Assembly (NCBI GenBank): GCA_021779095.1
Contig: JAJYBI010000001.1
Coordinates: 62,001 to 126,000 of the forward strand
Origin: Deltaproteobacteria bacterium
GTDB lineage: Bacteria > Desulfobacterota > Desulfuromonadia > Geobacterales > JAJYBI01
Direction of reading: 5' to 3'
DNA length: 64,000 nt
Shown: positions 55,480-64,000 of the stretch, piece by piece
How positions within the stretch are numbered: position 1 is the stretch's first letter
Layout of the letters: each line of letters begins with the position of its first letter
Notes under the pieces: generated by a model
What the model was told of the DNA's origin: nothing
Database searches by the model: none
Seen by the model: the letters and a program-made list of their open reading frames with translations, nothing else
Translations under genes and position numbers: made by a program

Positions 55480-56913
55480 ATGAAGACAACCCGTTTGGCA
55501 GTCGTGCTGGCCGTGGGGCTATCGCTCCTTTCCTCCTGCAAGAAATCCGGCGAACCGATCTACTACGAATCCGGCAGAAAAGGCACCGCCGAGGCACCGG
55601 TCAAGGAGGTGCCGAAAGACATTCTGGCCACCCAGCAGGCATTCACTACGCTGGCACAAAAAGTCACCCCCTGCGTCGTCAACATCTCCACGGTCAGCCG
55701 GAAGCGGATCGTACAGCCGTTTTTCGAGCTGTCCCCATTCTTCGACGACTTCTTAGGCGGTCGCAACGCCCGTCCCCAGTACAAGCGGGAGAACAGCCTC
55801 GGCTCTGGCATCATTATCAACCGGGCCGGATACATCATCACGAACGACCATGTGGTAAAGGACGCGGAGAGTATCCAGGTGAAACTCTCCAACGAAAACG
55901 TCTACGATGCGAAGGTGGTGGGAAGCGATCCCAAGACCGATATCGCCGTCATCAAGATCAACGCCCGGGAAGAGCTGCCGGTGGCGGTACTCGGCGATTC
56001 CAGCAAGCTGAAGGTGGGGCAGTGGGCCATCGCCATCGGCAATCCGTTCGGCCTGGACCGGACCGTCACCGTCGGCGTGGTGTCGGCAACGGGCCGCTCC
56101 AACATGGGGATCGAGACCTACGAAGACTTCATCCAGACCGACGCCTCCATCAACCCGGGGAATTCCGGCGGCCCGCTCCTGAACGTCTACGGAGAGGTCA
56201 TCGGCATCAACACCGCCATCGTGGCCGCCGGCCAGGGGATCGGCTTCGCCATCCCCGTGAACCTGGCCAAGCAAGTGGTGGAGCAGCTCGTGAAGAAGGG
56301 GTCGGTAACCCGCGGCTGGCTGGGGGTATCGATCCAGCCGGTTACCGACGATCTGGCGAAATCCTTCGGCCTGAACAGGGCCGCGGGCGCCCTCGTGAGC
56401 GACGTCCTTGCCAACAGTCCGGCGGCAAAGGCGGGGCTGAAACAGGGCGACATCATCATCCGTTACGACGGCACGTCGGTACAGGGGGTGCAGCAGCTGC
56501 AGCTCCTCGCCGCGGAAACGCCGGTGGGGAAATCCGTCAAGGTCGGAATTTTCCGGGGCGGCAGGGAACTGGATCTGACCCTGACGGTGGCCAATGCCGA
56601 CAGCGCCGAGGCGCGCCAGGCACGCACGGAACGGGCGGCAACGTCATCGCTCGGGATAACGGTGGAAGAGCTGCCCGCCGAGCTCCGCCGCTCCGGGCTG
56701 TCCGGAGTTATCGTCACCGATGTCCAGGAGGACGGCGCCGCCGCGAACGCAGGGATACTTCCCGACGACATCATCGTCTCCGCAAACCAGCAGAAAATCA
56801 CCAGTGTCGCCGATTTCAACCGGCTGATGAAAGAGGCGACGCGGCGGGGGACCGTGGCTCTGCTCGTGAGGCGGGGGAATGCAAACATCTATTTTGCCGT
56901 AAATTTAAGGTAG
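55480..56913 (+). CDS. DegP/DegQ-type periplasmic serine protease, lipoprotein form
   Basis: This 477-residue protease handles misfolded envelope proteins. The signal sequence ends in SLLSSC with Cys20 as the likely lipidation site. The trypsin-like domain has the triad His124 (ITNDHVV), Asp154 (KTDIAVI) and Ser229 (NPGNSGGPLL). Two PDZ domains follow (about 285-375 and 390-475), the first with GWLGVSIQPVTDDLAKSF and the second with SGVIVTDVQEDGAAANAGI. The LA-type loop of DegP is short, closer to DegQ. It is alone in its operon. Confidence 0.94.
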   Translation: MKTTRLAVVLAVGLSLLSSCKKSGEPIYYESGRKGTAEAPVKEVPKDILATQQAFTTLAQKVTPCVVNISTVSRKRIVQPFFELSPFFDDFLGGRNARPQYKRENSLGSGIIINRAGYIITNDHVVKDAESIQVKLSNENVYDAKVVGSDPKTDIAVIKINAREELPVAVLGDSSKLKVGQWAIAIGNPFGLDRTVTVGVVSATGRSNMGIETYEDFIQTDASINPGNSGGPLLNVYGEVIGINTAIVAAGQGIGFAIPVNLAKQVVEQLVKKGSVTRGWLGVSIQPVTDDLAKSFGLNRAAGALVSDVLANSPAAKAGLKQGDIIIRYDGTSVQGVQQLQLLAAETPVGKSVKVGIFRGGRELDLTLTVANADSAEARQARTERAATSSLGITVEELPAELRRSGLSGVIVTDVQEDGAAANAGILPDDIIVSANQQKITSVADFNRLMKEATRRGTVALLVRRGNANIYFAVNLR

Positions 56914-57012
56914 AATCTGGATCGAAGATGCGCTAGTATTCCTGAAATCGTTTCCGGTCCCGCACACCCGCGCGCAAACGGTGCTGCAGACTCAAACCTC
57001 GCTGGGGGAAAC

Positions 57013-57276
57013 ATGAACCTCATTGAAAATCCCGACCAGGCGCGTCGCCTCGCCCGGGCCATTATCTCCGATGTCGCCATCTACAACCGGGAAAAGGTGG
57101 AAGCCGGCATCAGGAACGACAACCTCTTCGACCTGCTCACGGAGCAACTGGACGAAGGGCGCCAGCATTACATGTCCCGTGTCGCGCCCGCGCTGGCCGC
57201 ATCCAATATCTTCGATCTCGCCATTGTGGACGTCCTCATCAAGCGGGCCGGAAAGATCGAATCGTCCATCTGGTAG
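57013..57276 (+). CDS. Conserved-looking hypothetical protein, 87 aa
   Basis: The ATG at 57013 follows a purine-rich site (GGGGGAAAC). The 87-residue product (MNLIENPDQARRLARAIISD at the start) looks helical, charged and soluble, with no signal or Cys. It is a well-formed short gene in host-like codon use, in the gap between the DegP-type protease and rluD. I do not recognise the family. Confidence 0.78.
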   Translation: MNLIENPDQARRLARAIISDVAIYNREKVEAGIRNDNLFDLLTEQLDEGRQHYMSRVAPALAASNIFDLAIVDVLIKRAGKIESSIW

Positions 57277-57351
57277 AACCCTTACCGTTACGGCTTGTTG
57301 CCTGCAAGGCGCGGTTCACGACCGCGCCTTCGCTGTTTCAGGATACTGTGC

Positions 57352-58308
57352 ATGCACGAAATGGAACTCACCGTACCGACGGGACAGGAGCCGGAGCGCC
57401 TGGACCAGTTCATCTCCCGCGCGATTGACGGGATGACCCGTTCGACCGCCCAGCGCCTCATCGAGTCCGGACTGGTCACGGTCAACGGCGCTCCCTGCAA
57501 GTCCTCCCTCAAGCTTGTCGGCAACGAATGCATAACCGTCCGTATTCCGCCCGCCGCGCCGGCGGTTCCGGTCGCCGAGGAGATCCCGCTCGAGATACGT
57601 TACGAAGACCGTGACGTGGTCGTCATCAACAAACCGGCGGGGATGGTGGTCCATCCGGGGGCGGGGAACCCGTCCGGCACCCTCGTCAATGCGCTTTTGG
57701 CCCACTGTACCGACCTGTCGGGGATCGGGGGCGAGATCCGGCCCGGCATCGTGCACCGGCTCGACAAGGATACGTCGGGGCTGCTCGTCGTGGCGAAGAA
57801 CGACGCGGCACACCAGCACCTGTCCCAGCAGTTCAGCAGGCACAGCATCAAGCGGGTCTACGTCGCCCTCGTGTACGGGGTGATGAAGGCGGATAAGGGG
57901 AGGATCGAGGGGGCCATCGGACGACATCCCTCCAACCGCCAGAAGATGTCCGGCGCATCACGCCACGGCAAACACGCCGTCACCCACTGGCAGGTCATCG
58001 AACGTTTCCCGGGGTTCTCCCTCCTGAAGCTGAGGCTGGAAACGGGTCGCACCCACCAGATCCGCGTCCATCTGTCGGAATCCGGGCATCCGCTGGTCGG
58101 AGACCCGGTCTACGGTGGGTCGGGAAGACTTTCCTCGGTGAAGGACGTGCCGCTGCGTGAGGCGGTCCGGAAATTCGACCGGCAGGCGCTGCACGCCCGG
58201 GTCCTCGGCTTCATCCATCCCGTCACCGGTGAATATCTGGAGTTCGAGGCCGCGCTGCCGCCGGACATGGCCGCGCTGCTGGAGACCTTGCGCGCCGCAA
58301 CCTCCTGA
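57352..58308 (+). CDS. rluD: 23S rRNA pseudouridine synthase RluD
   Basis: This 318-residue enzyme isomerises uridines in helix 69 of 23S rRNA. An N-terminal S4 RNA-binding domain (ERLDQFISRAIDGMTRSTAQ, residues about 14-60) precedes the catalytic core with GIVHRLDKDTSGLLVVAK, where the Asp of HRLDKDTSG is the nucleophile. The conserved LRLETGRTHQIRVHL follows. The ATG at 57352 begins MHEMELTVPT; an ATG three codons later is possible. The next gene, pgeF, lies 45 bp downstream, the order often seen in bacteria. Confidence 0.94.
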   Translation: MHEMELTVPTGQEPERLDQFISRAIDGMTRSTAQRLIESGLVTVNGAPCKSSLKLVGNECITVRIPPAAPAVPVAEEIPLEIRYEDRDVVVINKPAGMVVHPGAGNPSGTLVNALLAHCTDLSGIGGEIRPGIVHRLDKDTSGLLVVAKNDAAHQHLSQQFSRHSIKRVYVALVYGVMKADKGRIEGAIGRHPSNRQKMSGASRHGKHAVTHWQVIERFPGFSLLKLRLETGRTHQIRVHLSESGHPLVGDPVYGGSGRLSSVKDVPLREAVRKFDRQALHARVLGFIHPVTGEYLEFEAALPPDMAALLETLRAATS

Positions 58309-58352
58309 ACAAAAAAGACCGTCAATCCTATTTCATACGCGGAGAAACAACC

Positions 58353-59156
58353 ATGCAGCTTAAGAAGAAGGGGAAAATTCACTACCTGGCCAGCGACCTG
58401 CTGGACGATGCCAAGGTATCGGTCCAGGGGTTCACGACCCGCCACGAGGGGGTGTCGCGCGCCCCGTACAACTCGCTGAACCTGGGGCTGAACACGCTGG
58501 ATGCACCGTCCAGCGTGGAGGGAAACCGCAGTCTCCTGGCGCGCGCCTTCGGCACCCAGGTCAACCGGCTCCTGACCGTGAACCAGGTGCACGGCACCGA
58601 CATCCTGGTGATCGATGCCCCCAATCCGGACTACGGTCACTTCCTGCGCCTCGACTGCGACGGCATCATCACCAACCAGCCCGGGGTCATGATCGGCGTC
58701 GGCGTTGCCGACTGCGTCCCGATCCTCCTGCTCGACCCGGTACAGCGGGTCATCGCGGCGCTGCATGCAGGCTGGAAGGGAACTGCCCAGGGGATCTGCA
58801 CGAAGGGGATACAATCACTTATGAACATCTTCGGTTCGCAGCCGTCGGATATCCTCGCGACGATCGGTCCCGCCATCGGCAGCTGCTGCTACGAGGTGGA
58901 CGCCCCGGTCCGCGATGCCTTCGGATGCAGCGACGAGGAGTGGAATGCAATCACCCGCCCGGCCGGCATCGACCGCTGGCAGCTGAATCTGAAAGAGGCA
59001 AACCGGCGGCGGCTGGTGGCACAGGGAATCCCCGAATCACAGGTCCAGGTGGCCGGACACTGCGTCAGCTGCTCGCCGGAGCTGTTCTTCTCCTACCGGC
59101 GCGACGGGGGTGAAACCGGCCGTCAGCTCGGTTTCATCATGCTGGCCGAGATGTGA
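58353..59156 (+). CDS. pgeF: Peptidoglycan editing factor PgeF (YfiH/LACC1 family)
   Basis: This 267-residue protein belongs to the family once called polyphenol oxidases; E. coli YfiH removes misincorporated Ser from peptidoglycan precursors. Visible zinc/catalytic motifs are VNQVHGTDILVI, GVADCVPILLLDP and LHAGWKGTAQGI, with GSCCYEVDAPV following. It lies 45 bp after rluD. The ATG at 58353 begins MQLKKKGKIHYLAS; no signal peptide, so the protein is cytoplasmic. Confidence 0.93.
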   Translation: MQLKKKGKIHYLASDLLDDAKVSVQGFTTRHEGVSRAPYNSLNLGLNTLDAPSSVEGNRSLLARAFGTQVNRLLTVNQVHGTDILVIDAPNPDYGHFLRLDCDGIITNQPGVMIGVGVADCVPILLLDPVQRVIAALHAGWKGTAQGICTKGIQSLMNIFGSQPSDILATIGPAIGSCCYEVDAPVRDAFGCSDEEWNAITRPAGIDRWQLNLKEANRRRLVAQGIPESQVQVAGHCVSCSPELFFSYRRDGGETGRQLGFIMLAEM

Positions 59157-59258
59157 CGGCTGCGTAGAACCGCCGAAAGCGGTGGCATGACATGGCCTAA
59201 TCTGCTATATAGATGGCGGACTCACGGCACCCACATTCGACAGATCAGGAGGAAGGAT

Positions 59259-60104
59259 ATGAACCGGTTACTGAAAGGGATCATCGTCGGGCTGCTCGCC
59301 CTGGCTGCGGTCGGCTGCTCCCGCAACTACTACAATATCCCCCGGGACTCCTTCGAAAGGAACGTCCGCGTAATCGGCGTCGCGCCGATATTCGTGGACA
59401 CCGATTCCGACATCAAGTATCCGGAGAAGGAGGCGCTGGTCCGCCTGCTGCGCGACCAGAGCAGCACCAGCGAAAAGGAACTGATCGCGATGTTGCGGGA
59501 CGGCGGCGAATTCTATGCCGTCAGGCCCGTGGAAGGGGACCCGGCGCAGCTGTTCTCCCGCCTCCTGTTCCGGCGCGAGCGCCGCGATGACGCCGACGTG
59601 CTCTACAACAAGTACTTTTTCAAGGAGCAGGAGGTCCGCGACCTGATCAAGCAGAACCAGCTGGATGCGCTGATGCTCATCGTCATCAGCGGCCTCGATC
59701 GCCCCGAAAAGATCTACTCCAGCAACCTCCTCTCCTACCTGGACACCAACTACAACGAACTGGTAATGACGGCGCAGATCCTGGACGCCAACAACACCAT
59801 CCTCTGGGAATACCCGAATTTCCGGCAGAAGAGCCCCGACCTGCCGGCCCTCGTCAACCTGCAATACCCGGATTTCGACGAGGCTGCAGCGAACCAGGAT
59901 GAGCGGGTTCTGGTCAAGTTCAAGACCATCCCCGGACTCACCCGGGCACTGACGAAAAAGGAGACGTCCCTCACCGGCAGCATCCTGCCGGCGTCCGCGC
60001 TGTATTACGACATCTTCGACGACATGGTTTCCATGCTCAAACCGGAACGGACCTGGTTCGGCGAGAAGAAGAAGATCGGCCCCCCCGCCGATGGAAAACA
60101 GTAG
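59259..60104 (+). CDS. Hypothetical lipoprotein, 281 aa
   Basis: The ATG at 59259 follows CAGGAGGAAGGA. A signal sequence ends in the lipobox LAAVGC (Cys20), so the protein is lipid-anchored. The mature part looks alpha/beta with a central hydrophobic run (NQLDALMLIVISGLD) and ends in a charged tail. It is not a family I can name with confidence. It is followed by a strong terminator. Confidence 0.78.
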   Translation: MNRLLKGIIVGLLALAAVGCSRNYYNIPRDSFERNVRVIGVAPIFVDTDSDIKYPEKEALVRLLRDQSSTSEKELIAMLRDGGEFYAVRPVEGDPAQLFSRLLFRRERRDDADVLYNKYFFKEQEVRDLIKQNQLDALMLIVISGLDRPEKIYSSNLLSYLDTNYNELVMTAQILDANNTILWEYPNFRQKSPDLPALVNLQYPDFDEAAANQDERVLVKFKTIPGLTRALTKKETSLTGSILPASALYYDIFDDMVSMLKPERTWFGEKKKIGPPADGKQ

Positions 60105-60125
60105 ACGGAGTCGCACCTCCACGAA

Positions 60126-60167
60126 CGCGAAGAGCCCGTACCTTGCCGGTACGGGCTCTTCGCGTTT
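60126..60167. terminator. Strong bidirectional intrinsic terminator
   Basis: A perfect 17-bp stem (CGCGAAGAGCCCGTACC with its complement) closes a five-base loop, with TTT on the right. It separates the converging lipoprotein gene and hydrogenase operon. Confidence 0.88.
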
Positions 60168-60185
60168 CAGCCGTAGGTGCCGCCG

Positions 60186-60677
60186 TCACACCGGCATCGC
60201 CTCCGCCCCCCACTCGTCGAGCTGCCGGATCACCTGTTCCTCCAGCTCGGCCACCCGCGACGCCACCGGGGGAGACAGCTCCAGCCCCATCTCGATGCAG
60301 GCAGGCTGCACCCCGAGAAGCACCATCTCTTCAGGCGCATTCCCCTGCAGGCGGGCAACGGCAAGCAGGTCCTTCAGCCCCATCTGGTGAGGCGACACCT
60401 TGGTCTCCAGTGTCACCGGAATATCGCTGCCGGTGAGCCTCACCAGCGTGCCCGGTGAACCACCGGTTTCCACGGCGTCGACCATCAGGAGATGCGTCAC
60501 CCCCTCCAGCCGGGGGAGCAGATCGAGCCCGAGGGTTCCACCGTCCAGAAGCTCCACCCTTTCGGGGAACCGGCAGCGGCGCGAGAGGTTCTGCACCACC
60601 CGTACCCCGATCCCGTCATCCGACATGACGAGGTTGCCGATACCGAGCACGAGGATCGGCCCCTCCACCGGCGCCAT
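60186..60677 (-). CDS. hyaP: Hydrogenase maturation protease
   Basis: This 163-residue endopeptidase trims the C-terminus of the hydrogenase large subunit after nickel insertion. It has the HybD/HyaD-type N-terminus LVLGIGNLVMSDDGIGVRVV and conserved acidic residues including LMVDAVETGG, which bind nickel. The ATG at 60677 follows AGGGGTGAGC and overlaps the end of the cytochrome gene region by coupling. It is the last gene of the hydrogenase operon, as in hyaSLBP of Geobacter sulfurreducens. Confidence 0.92.
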   Translation of the reverse strand: MAPVEGPILVLGIGNLVMSDDGIGVRVVQNLSRRCRFPERVELLDGGTLGLDLLPRLEGVTHLLMVDAVETGGSPGTLVRLTGSDIPVTLETKVSPHQMGLKDLLAVARLQGNAPEEMVLLGVQPACIEMGLELSPPVASRVAELEEQVIRQLDEWGAEAMPV

Positions 60678-60679
60678 GC

Positions 60680-61336
60680 TCACCCCTTGACCCGGATACT
60701 CTTGTACCCGCCGAAAATGCTGGAGATCACCCCGCCCTTCTCCTTTACGTCCATCAGCCAGGCGCTGTAGACATGGTGGATGGCAAAGGCGATGAGAAGC
60801 CACATGGTCAGGTGGTGGGCAAGCCGCACCCCCTGGTTGGAGATGACCAGGAACAGCCAGCCGGTCAACCGGCTGACGACACCGCCGGGGGCGTACTGCC
60901 CGTACAGGGCGAAGCCGGTGAGCACCATCAGCAGGTAGAGGAGAAAGACGAGCAGATAGGTCGCCCCGGCCAGGGCGTTATGGCCGACGACGTCGGGAGG
61001 AGTTCGGTCGATAAACAGGTAATAGCGAAACGTTTGCATCATCCGGCGGCGGCCGTCCGCGGTGACGAACGGCACGAACTCGCGCCACGAGGCGTACCGG
61101 TTGCCGACGAACGACCAGTAGATGCGGGAGACGACGCTCGTGGCGAAGATGTAGCCGGTCGTGAAATGCACGAACCGCACCCATCCCATGGTATAGTCGG
61201 AGGTCGAATGGGCGACCGTCGTCGCCGCGCCGATGAACAGGCCGGTCACCGACAGGATGACGATGGAGAGCATGTTGATCCAGTGCGTCGCCCGTACCGG
61301 AACCTCCCACACGTATCTGTTTTCGAGTTTGCGCAT
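60680..61336 (-). CDS. hyaB: Ni/Fe-hydrogenase b-type cytochrome subunit
   Basis: This 218-residue membrane protein has four helices and conserved His heme ligands (PVRATHWINMLSIVI at the start, RFVHFTTGYIFATSVV, RLAHHLTMWLLIAFAIHHVYSAW). It anchors the hydrogenase dimer to the inner membrane and passes electrons from hydrogen to the quinone pool. The gene starts 9 bp after the large-subunit gene. The name follows the Geobacter hyaSLBP scheme; in other organisms it is hyaC or hydC. Confidence 0.92.
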   Translation of the reverse strand: MRKLENRYVWEVPVRATHWINMLSIVILSVTGLFIGAATTVAHSTSDYTMGWVRFVHFTTGYIFATSVVSRIYWSFVGNRYASWREFVPFVTADGRRRMMQTFRYYLFIDRTPPDVVGHNALAGATYLLVFLLYLLMVLTGFALYGQYAPGGVVSRLTGWLFLVISNQGVRLAHHLTMWLLIAFAIHHVYSAWLMDVKEKGGVISSIFGGYKSIRVKG

Positions 61337-61345
61337 GGCACCCCC

Positions 61346-63046
61346 CTAGCGGACGCTGACCCGTACCAGCTCGTTCCCCCCCGTGTCGTACAGATGCACG
61401 GCACAGGCGAGGCAGGGATCGAACGAATGGATCGTCCTCAAGATCTCCACCGGCTTGTTGGGATCGGCGATGGGGGTGCCGATGAGCGCCTGCTCGTACG
61501 GCCCCCGCTGTCCCTTGTGGTCGCGGGGCGAGGCGTTCCAGGTGGACGGTACCACCGCCTGGTAGTTGAGGATCTTCTGATCCTTGATCCTGATCCAGTG
61601 CCCCAGCGCTCCGCGCGGCGCTTCGTGGAAACCGCAGCCGCTCGCCTCCGCCGGCCAGGTGGACGGCTCCCAGAGCTCATTGGCATGTATCCGCAGGTCA
61701 CCCTTGCCGATGTTCTGTTCCAGTTCGGCGAACCAGACCGTCATCTGCTGCGCGGTGATGAGGCAGTCGAGGCCGCGGGCGGCGGTACGCCCCAGCGTCG
61801 AGAAGAGCGCCTCCGGACCGACGCCGAGCTTGTTGAGCACGAACCCCACGGCGTCCTTCGTCGGTTTGTGTCCCGACGCGTAGGCAACCAAGAGCTTCGC
61901 CAGCGGCCCGACCTCCATGGGCCGCTCCTCGTAACGGGGCGACTTCACCCACGAATACTTGCTGTCCGTCTCCAACTGCTCGTACGGCGGCTTCGGCCCC
62001 GTGTAGTGCGCCTCGGTCTCCCCCTCCCACGGGTGCAGCCCCTTGCCACTGCCGGCCGAATAGGTGTACCAGGAGTGGTCGACGTACTCGGCGACCTTCT
62101 TCTGGTCCACCGGATAGACCTTCGAAAGGTCCTTCCCCAGCACGATGCCGGCGGGAAAGAACAGTGTGCCGTTAGCCGGGTCGGGGAACTCGCCGTAGGA
62201 GAGGTAGTTGCCGACGCCGGCGCCGATCCCCGCCCACTCCTTGTAGAACGAGGCGACGGCCAGGAGGTCGGGGATGTACACCTTCTCCACGAAATCCCGC
62301 GACTTCTTGATCAGCCGCCCGATCTCCGCCAGCTTGTCCGCATTGAGCGCATTCTGGGAATTCGGGTCCACCGGGATCGCCATCCCCCCCACGAGGAAGG
62401 TCTGGGGATGGGGGTTCTTGCTGCCGAGGATGGCGTGTATCTTGATGACGTCCTTCTGCCACTCCAGCGCCTCCAGGTAGTGGGCGGTCGCCATCAGGTT
62501 CGCCTCCGGCGGGAGCTTGTAGGCGGAGTGCCCCCAGTAGGCGTTGGCGAAGGGACCGAGGCGGCCCGTCTTGACGAACGCCGCGAGTCGATCCTGCACC
62601 CCCTTGAAATAGGTGGCGGAGTTGAGCGGCCAGTCCGACAGGGACGCCGCCAGCGAGGCGGTCTTCGCCGGATCGGCCTTGAGTGCCGAGGTGATGTCTA
62701 CCCAGTCCAGCGCATGGAGGTGATAGAAGTGGATCACGTGGTCCTGGATGTTCTGGGACCCGATGATGAGGTTGCGGATCAGCTCGGCGTTGGGAGGAAT
62801 CTTGATGTTCAGGGCGTTTTCCACGCACCGGACCGACGCGATGGAGTGAACCGTGGTGCAGACACCGCAGAAGCGCTGGGTGAAATACCAGGCGTCCCGG
62901 GGGTCCCGACCCTTGAGGATCTTTTCGATCCCGCGGAACATGGTACTCGAACTCCAGGCATCGGTGATCCGACCGCCGCTGACTTCGGCCTCGATGCGGA
63001 GATGTCCTTCAATCCGGGTAATCGGGTCAACGACTATCTTCGCCAT
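61346..63046 (-). CDS. hyaL: [NiFe]-hydrogenase large subunit
   Basis: This 566-residue subunit carries the NiFe active site. The N-terminal L1 motif is RFCGVCTTVHS (about residue 60) and the C-terminal L2 motif is DPCLACAVH, which together supply four Cys ligands. After the His of L2, a 15-residue extension (LYDTGGNELVRVSVR) is the peptide that the maturation protease should remove. It works with the small subunit in the periplasm, exported together by the Tat signal of the small subunit. The order small, large, cytochrome b, protease fits a group 1 membrane-bound enzyme of the Geobacter Hya type (group 1f). Confidence 0.95.
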   Translation of the reverse strand: MAKIVVDPITRIEGHLRIEAEVSGGRITDAWSSSTMFRGIEKILKGRDPRDAWYFTQRFCGVCTTVHSIASVRCVENALNIKIPPNAELIRNLIIGSQNIQDHVIHFYHLHALDWVDITSALKADPAKTASLAASLSDWPLNSATYFKGVQDRLAAFVKTGRLGPFANAYWGHSAYKLPPEANLMATAHYLEALEWQKDVIKIHAILGSKNPHPQTFLVGGMAIPVDPNSQNALNADKLAEIGRLIKKSRDFVEKVYIPDLLAVASFYKEWAGIGAGVGNYLSYGEFPDPANGTLFFPAGIVLGKDLSKVYPVDQKKVAEYVDHSWYTYSAGSGKGLHPWEGETEAHYTGPKPPYEQLETDSKYSWVKSPRYEERPMEVGPLAKLLVAYASGHKPTKDAVGFVLNKLGVGPEALFSTLGRTAARGLDCLITAQQMTVWFAELEQNIGKGDLRIHANELWEPSTWPAEASGCGFHEAPRGALGHWIRIKDQKILNYQAVVPSTWNASPRDHKGQRGPYEQALIGTPIADPNKPVEILRTIHSFDPCLACAVHLYDTGGNELVRVSVR

Positions 63047-63049
63047 GGA

Positions 63050-64000
63050 TCAATCCTCCTTCGTTTCGTCAGACGTATCTTTGTGGCGCATCGCGCTGAC
63101 CACGCCATGGGCGCCGAACACCGCGGCAGTTGCCACCGCCACCCCGACCCCGATCCGGTCCGCCGTCTTTTCGATCCCGAAGCCGGGTACATGGGGAAGC
63201 CGGCGGTAGAACGGGGTCATGGTGTCCCAGAACTGCGGCTCCGAACAACCGGCGCAGCCGTGTCCCGACCCCACCGGCCAGCTCGTCTTCTCGTTGTACC
63301 GCTGGGTGGGACAGTTGTGGAACGTCTCCGGCCCCTTACACCCCATGTGGTAGAGGCAGTACCCGTTACGGTGCCCTTCGTCCCCCCACTTTTCCACGTA
63401 CTGCCCCGCGTCGAAGTGGGCCCGGCGTTCGCAGTTGTCGTGAATCCGCTTGCCGTAGGCGAAGAGCGGGCGCCCGATGGCGTCCAGTTCGGGGAGTTTG
63501 CCGAACACGAGGTAGTGCACGACCAGCGCCGACAGGTTGTCCGCGTTAAGCGGACATCCCGGCATGTTCACCACGGTGACACCGGGGACCGCATCCCGCA
63601 CACCGACGGCGCCGGTCGGGTTTGGCGCGGCGGCGGGAATGCCGCCGAAGCTCGCGCAGGTACCGACCGCGATGGTTGCCGCAGCGCCGCCGCATACCTC
63701 GCGCGCCCGGTCCAGTGCGGTCCGGCCGCCGACGCAGCAGTATACCCCGCCGTCCTTCATCGGGATCGCACCCTCCACGACGACGAGGTATTTCCCCTTC
63801 TCGTCCTTCAGCACCTTGTCGAGGTTCTCCTCCGCCAGGTGCCCGGCCGCCGCCATGATGGTCTCCGCGTAGTCCACCGACAGGATGTCCAGCACGATCT
63901 CGGCGACCGTCGGGTTGGCCGTCCGGAGGAGCGCCTCCGTATCGCCGGTGCAGCTCTGGTATTCGAGCCAGACCAGCGTCGGCCGTTTCACCTCGTCCAG
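63050..64000 (-). CDS. hyaS: [NiFe]-hydrogenase small subunit (N-terminus outside window)
   Basis: The frame stays open to the window edge; the GTG at 63991 is internal, and a Tat signal is expected beyond. It carries three Fe-S clusters that conduct electrons from the active site. The proximal-cluster region reads EYQSCTGDTEALLR, with Asp where most enzymes have a second Cys. The later ligands are visible in GTCASFGG, NMPGCPLNADNL, YHMGCKGPETFHNCP and GSGHGCAGCSEPQFWD. A hydrophobic C-terminal stretch (VGVAVATAAVFGAHGVVSAM) anchors it. The stop lies 3 bp before the large-subunit start. Confidence 0.93.
   Translation of the reverse strand: MDEVKRPTLVWLEYQSCTGDTEALLRTANPTVAEIVLDILSVDYAETIMAAAGHLAEENLDKVLKDEKGKYLVVVEGAIPMKDGGVYCCVGGRTALDRAREVCGGAAATIAVGTCASFGGIPAAAPNPTGAVGVRDAVPGVTVVNMPGCPLNADNLSALVVHYLVFGKLPELDAIGRPLFAYGKRIHDNCERRAHFDAGQYVEKWGDEGHRNGYCLYHMGCKGPETFHNCPTQRYNEKTSWPVGSGHGCAGCSEPQFWDTMTPFYRRLPHVPGFGIEKTADRIGVGVAVATAAVFGAHGVVSAMRHKDTSDETKED

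Overview
The window is a high-GC stretch of bacterial chromosome that looks like Geobacteraceae (Desulfuromonadales/Geobacterales). The reasons are a membrane-bound [NiFe]-hydrogenase operon in the order small subunit, large subunit, cytochrome b, protease (the hyaSLBP arrangement described for Geobacter sulfurreducens), a single-chain pyruvate:ferredoxin oxidoreductase, an MglA/MglB polarity pair, a CBS-PAS-GGDEF protein, a hopanoid-transporter-like RND protein and an unusually large arsenic operon. This assignment is inferred from gene content; no database was searched.

Layout. 1-1.7 kb: the end of a two-component system (baeS-like, cut by the window edge, and baeR-like). 1.75-7.75 kb: five co-directional minus-strand genes that look like a defence island. 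They are an MmeI-like type IIG restriction-modification enzyme, an anchored membrane protein, a gene broken by an in-frame amber codon, an FRG-domain protein and a membrane protein. The middle of this block is visibly AT-rich compared with the rest. 7.9-12.8 kb: a nine-gene minus-strand arsenic operon, arsR-arsC-acr3-arsP-like permease, followed by an HdrA-like Fe-S protein, a 2[4Fe-4S] ferredoxin, two thioredoxin-like proteins and a CcdA-like membrane protein. A shared 17-bp operator-like element precedes arsR and recurs between arsR and arsC. 13-19 kb: sulfur amino acid metabolism (cysK, metF, a long cystathionine gamma-synthase-like enzyme, cysE, tRNA-Lys, and a second trans-sulfuration enzyme on the plus strand). 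19-25.4 kb: a ClC transporter, YjbQ, the RND transporter, a 53-residue membrane protein, and mglB-mglA. 25.5-33 kb: nifJ, then the conserved dnaX-ybaB-recR group with the SRP RNA and a tRNA-Ser just upstream, then rmuC.

34-49 kb: a cytochrome c assembly protein, a leader region with competing hairpins upstream of a stand-alone FtsH-like peptidase domain, cheV, a cysteine-rich PAS protein, the CBS-PAS-GGDEF protein, glycerol catabolism (glpK, glpD, TPR protein), a PAS-GAF-PAS histidine kinase, and a heterodimeric ABC exporter pair. 49-60 kb: mostly housekeeping genes (ttcA, serS with two tRNA-Ser genes, tRNA-Arg, tRNA-Phe, an EF-P paralogue of EfpL/YeiP type, a DegP-type protease, rluD, pgeF and lipoproteins), with a probable insertion-sequence remnant at 54.3-54.4 kb. 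60.2-64 kb: the hydrogenase operon, whose small-subunit gene runs off the window.

The most interesting leads are the RM/FRG island with its amber-broken gene, the redox-extended ars operon and its operator repeat, the competing-hairpin leader at 34.9-35.0 kb, the 83-bp inverted-repeat element at 34.0 kb, the exporter gene that appears to lack an ordinary start codon, and the Asp found where the hydrogenase small subunit normally has a proximal-cluster Cys.
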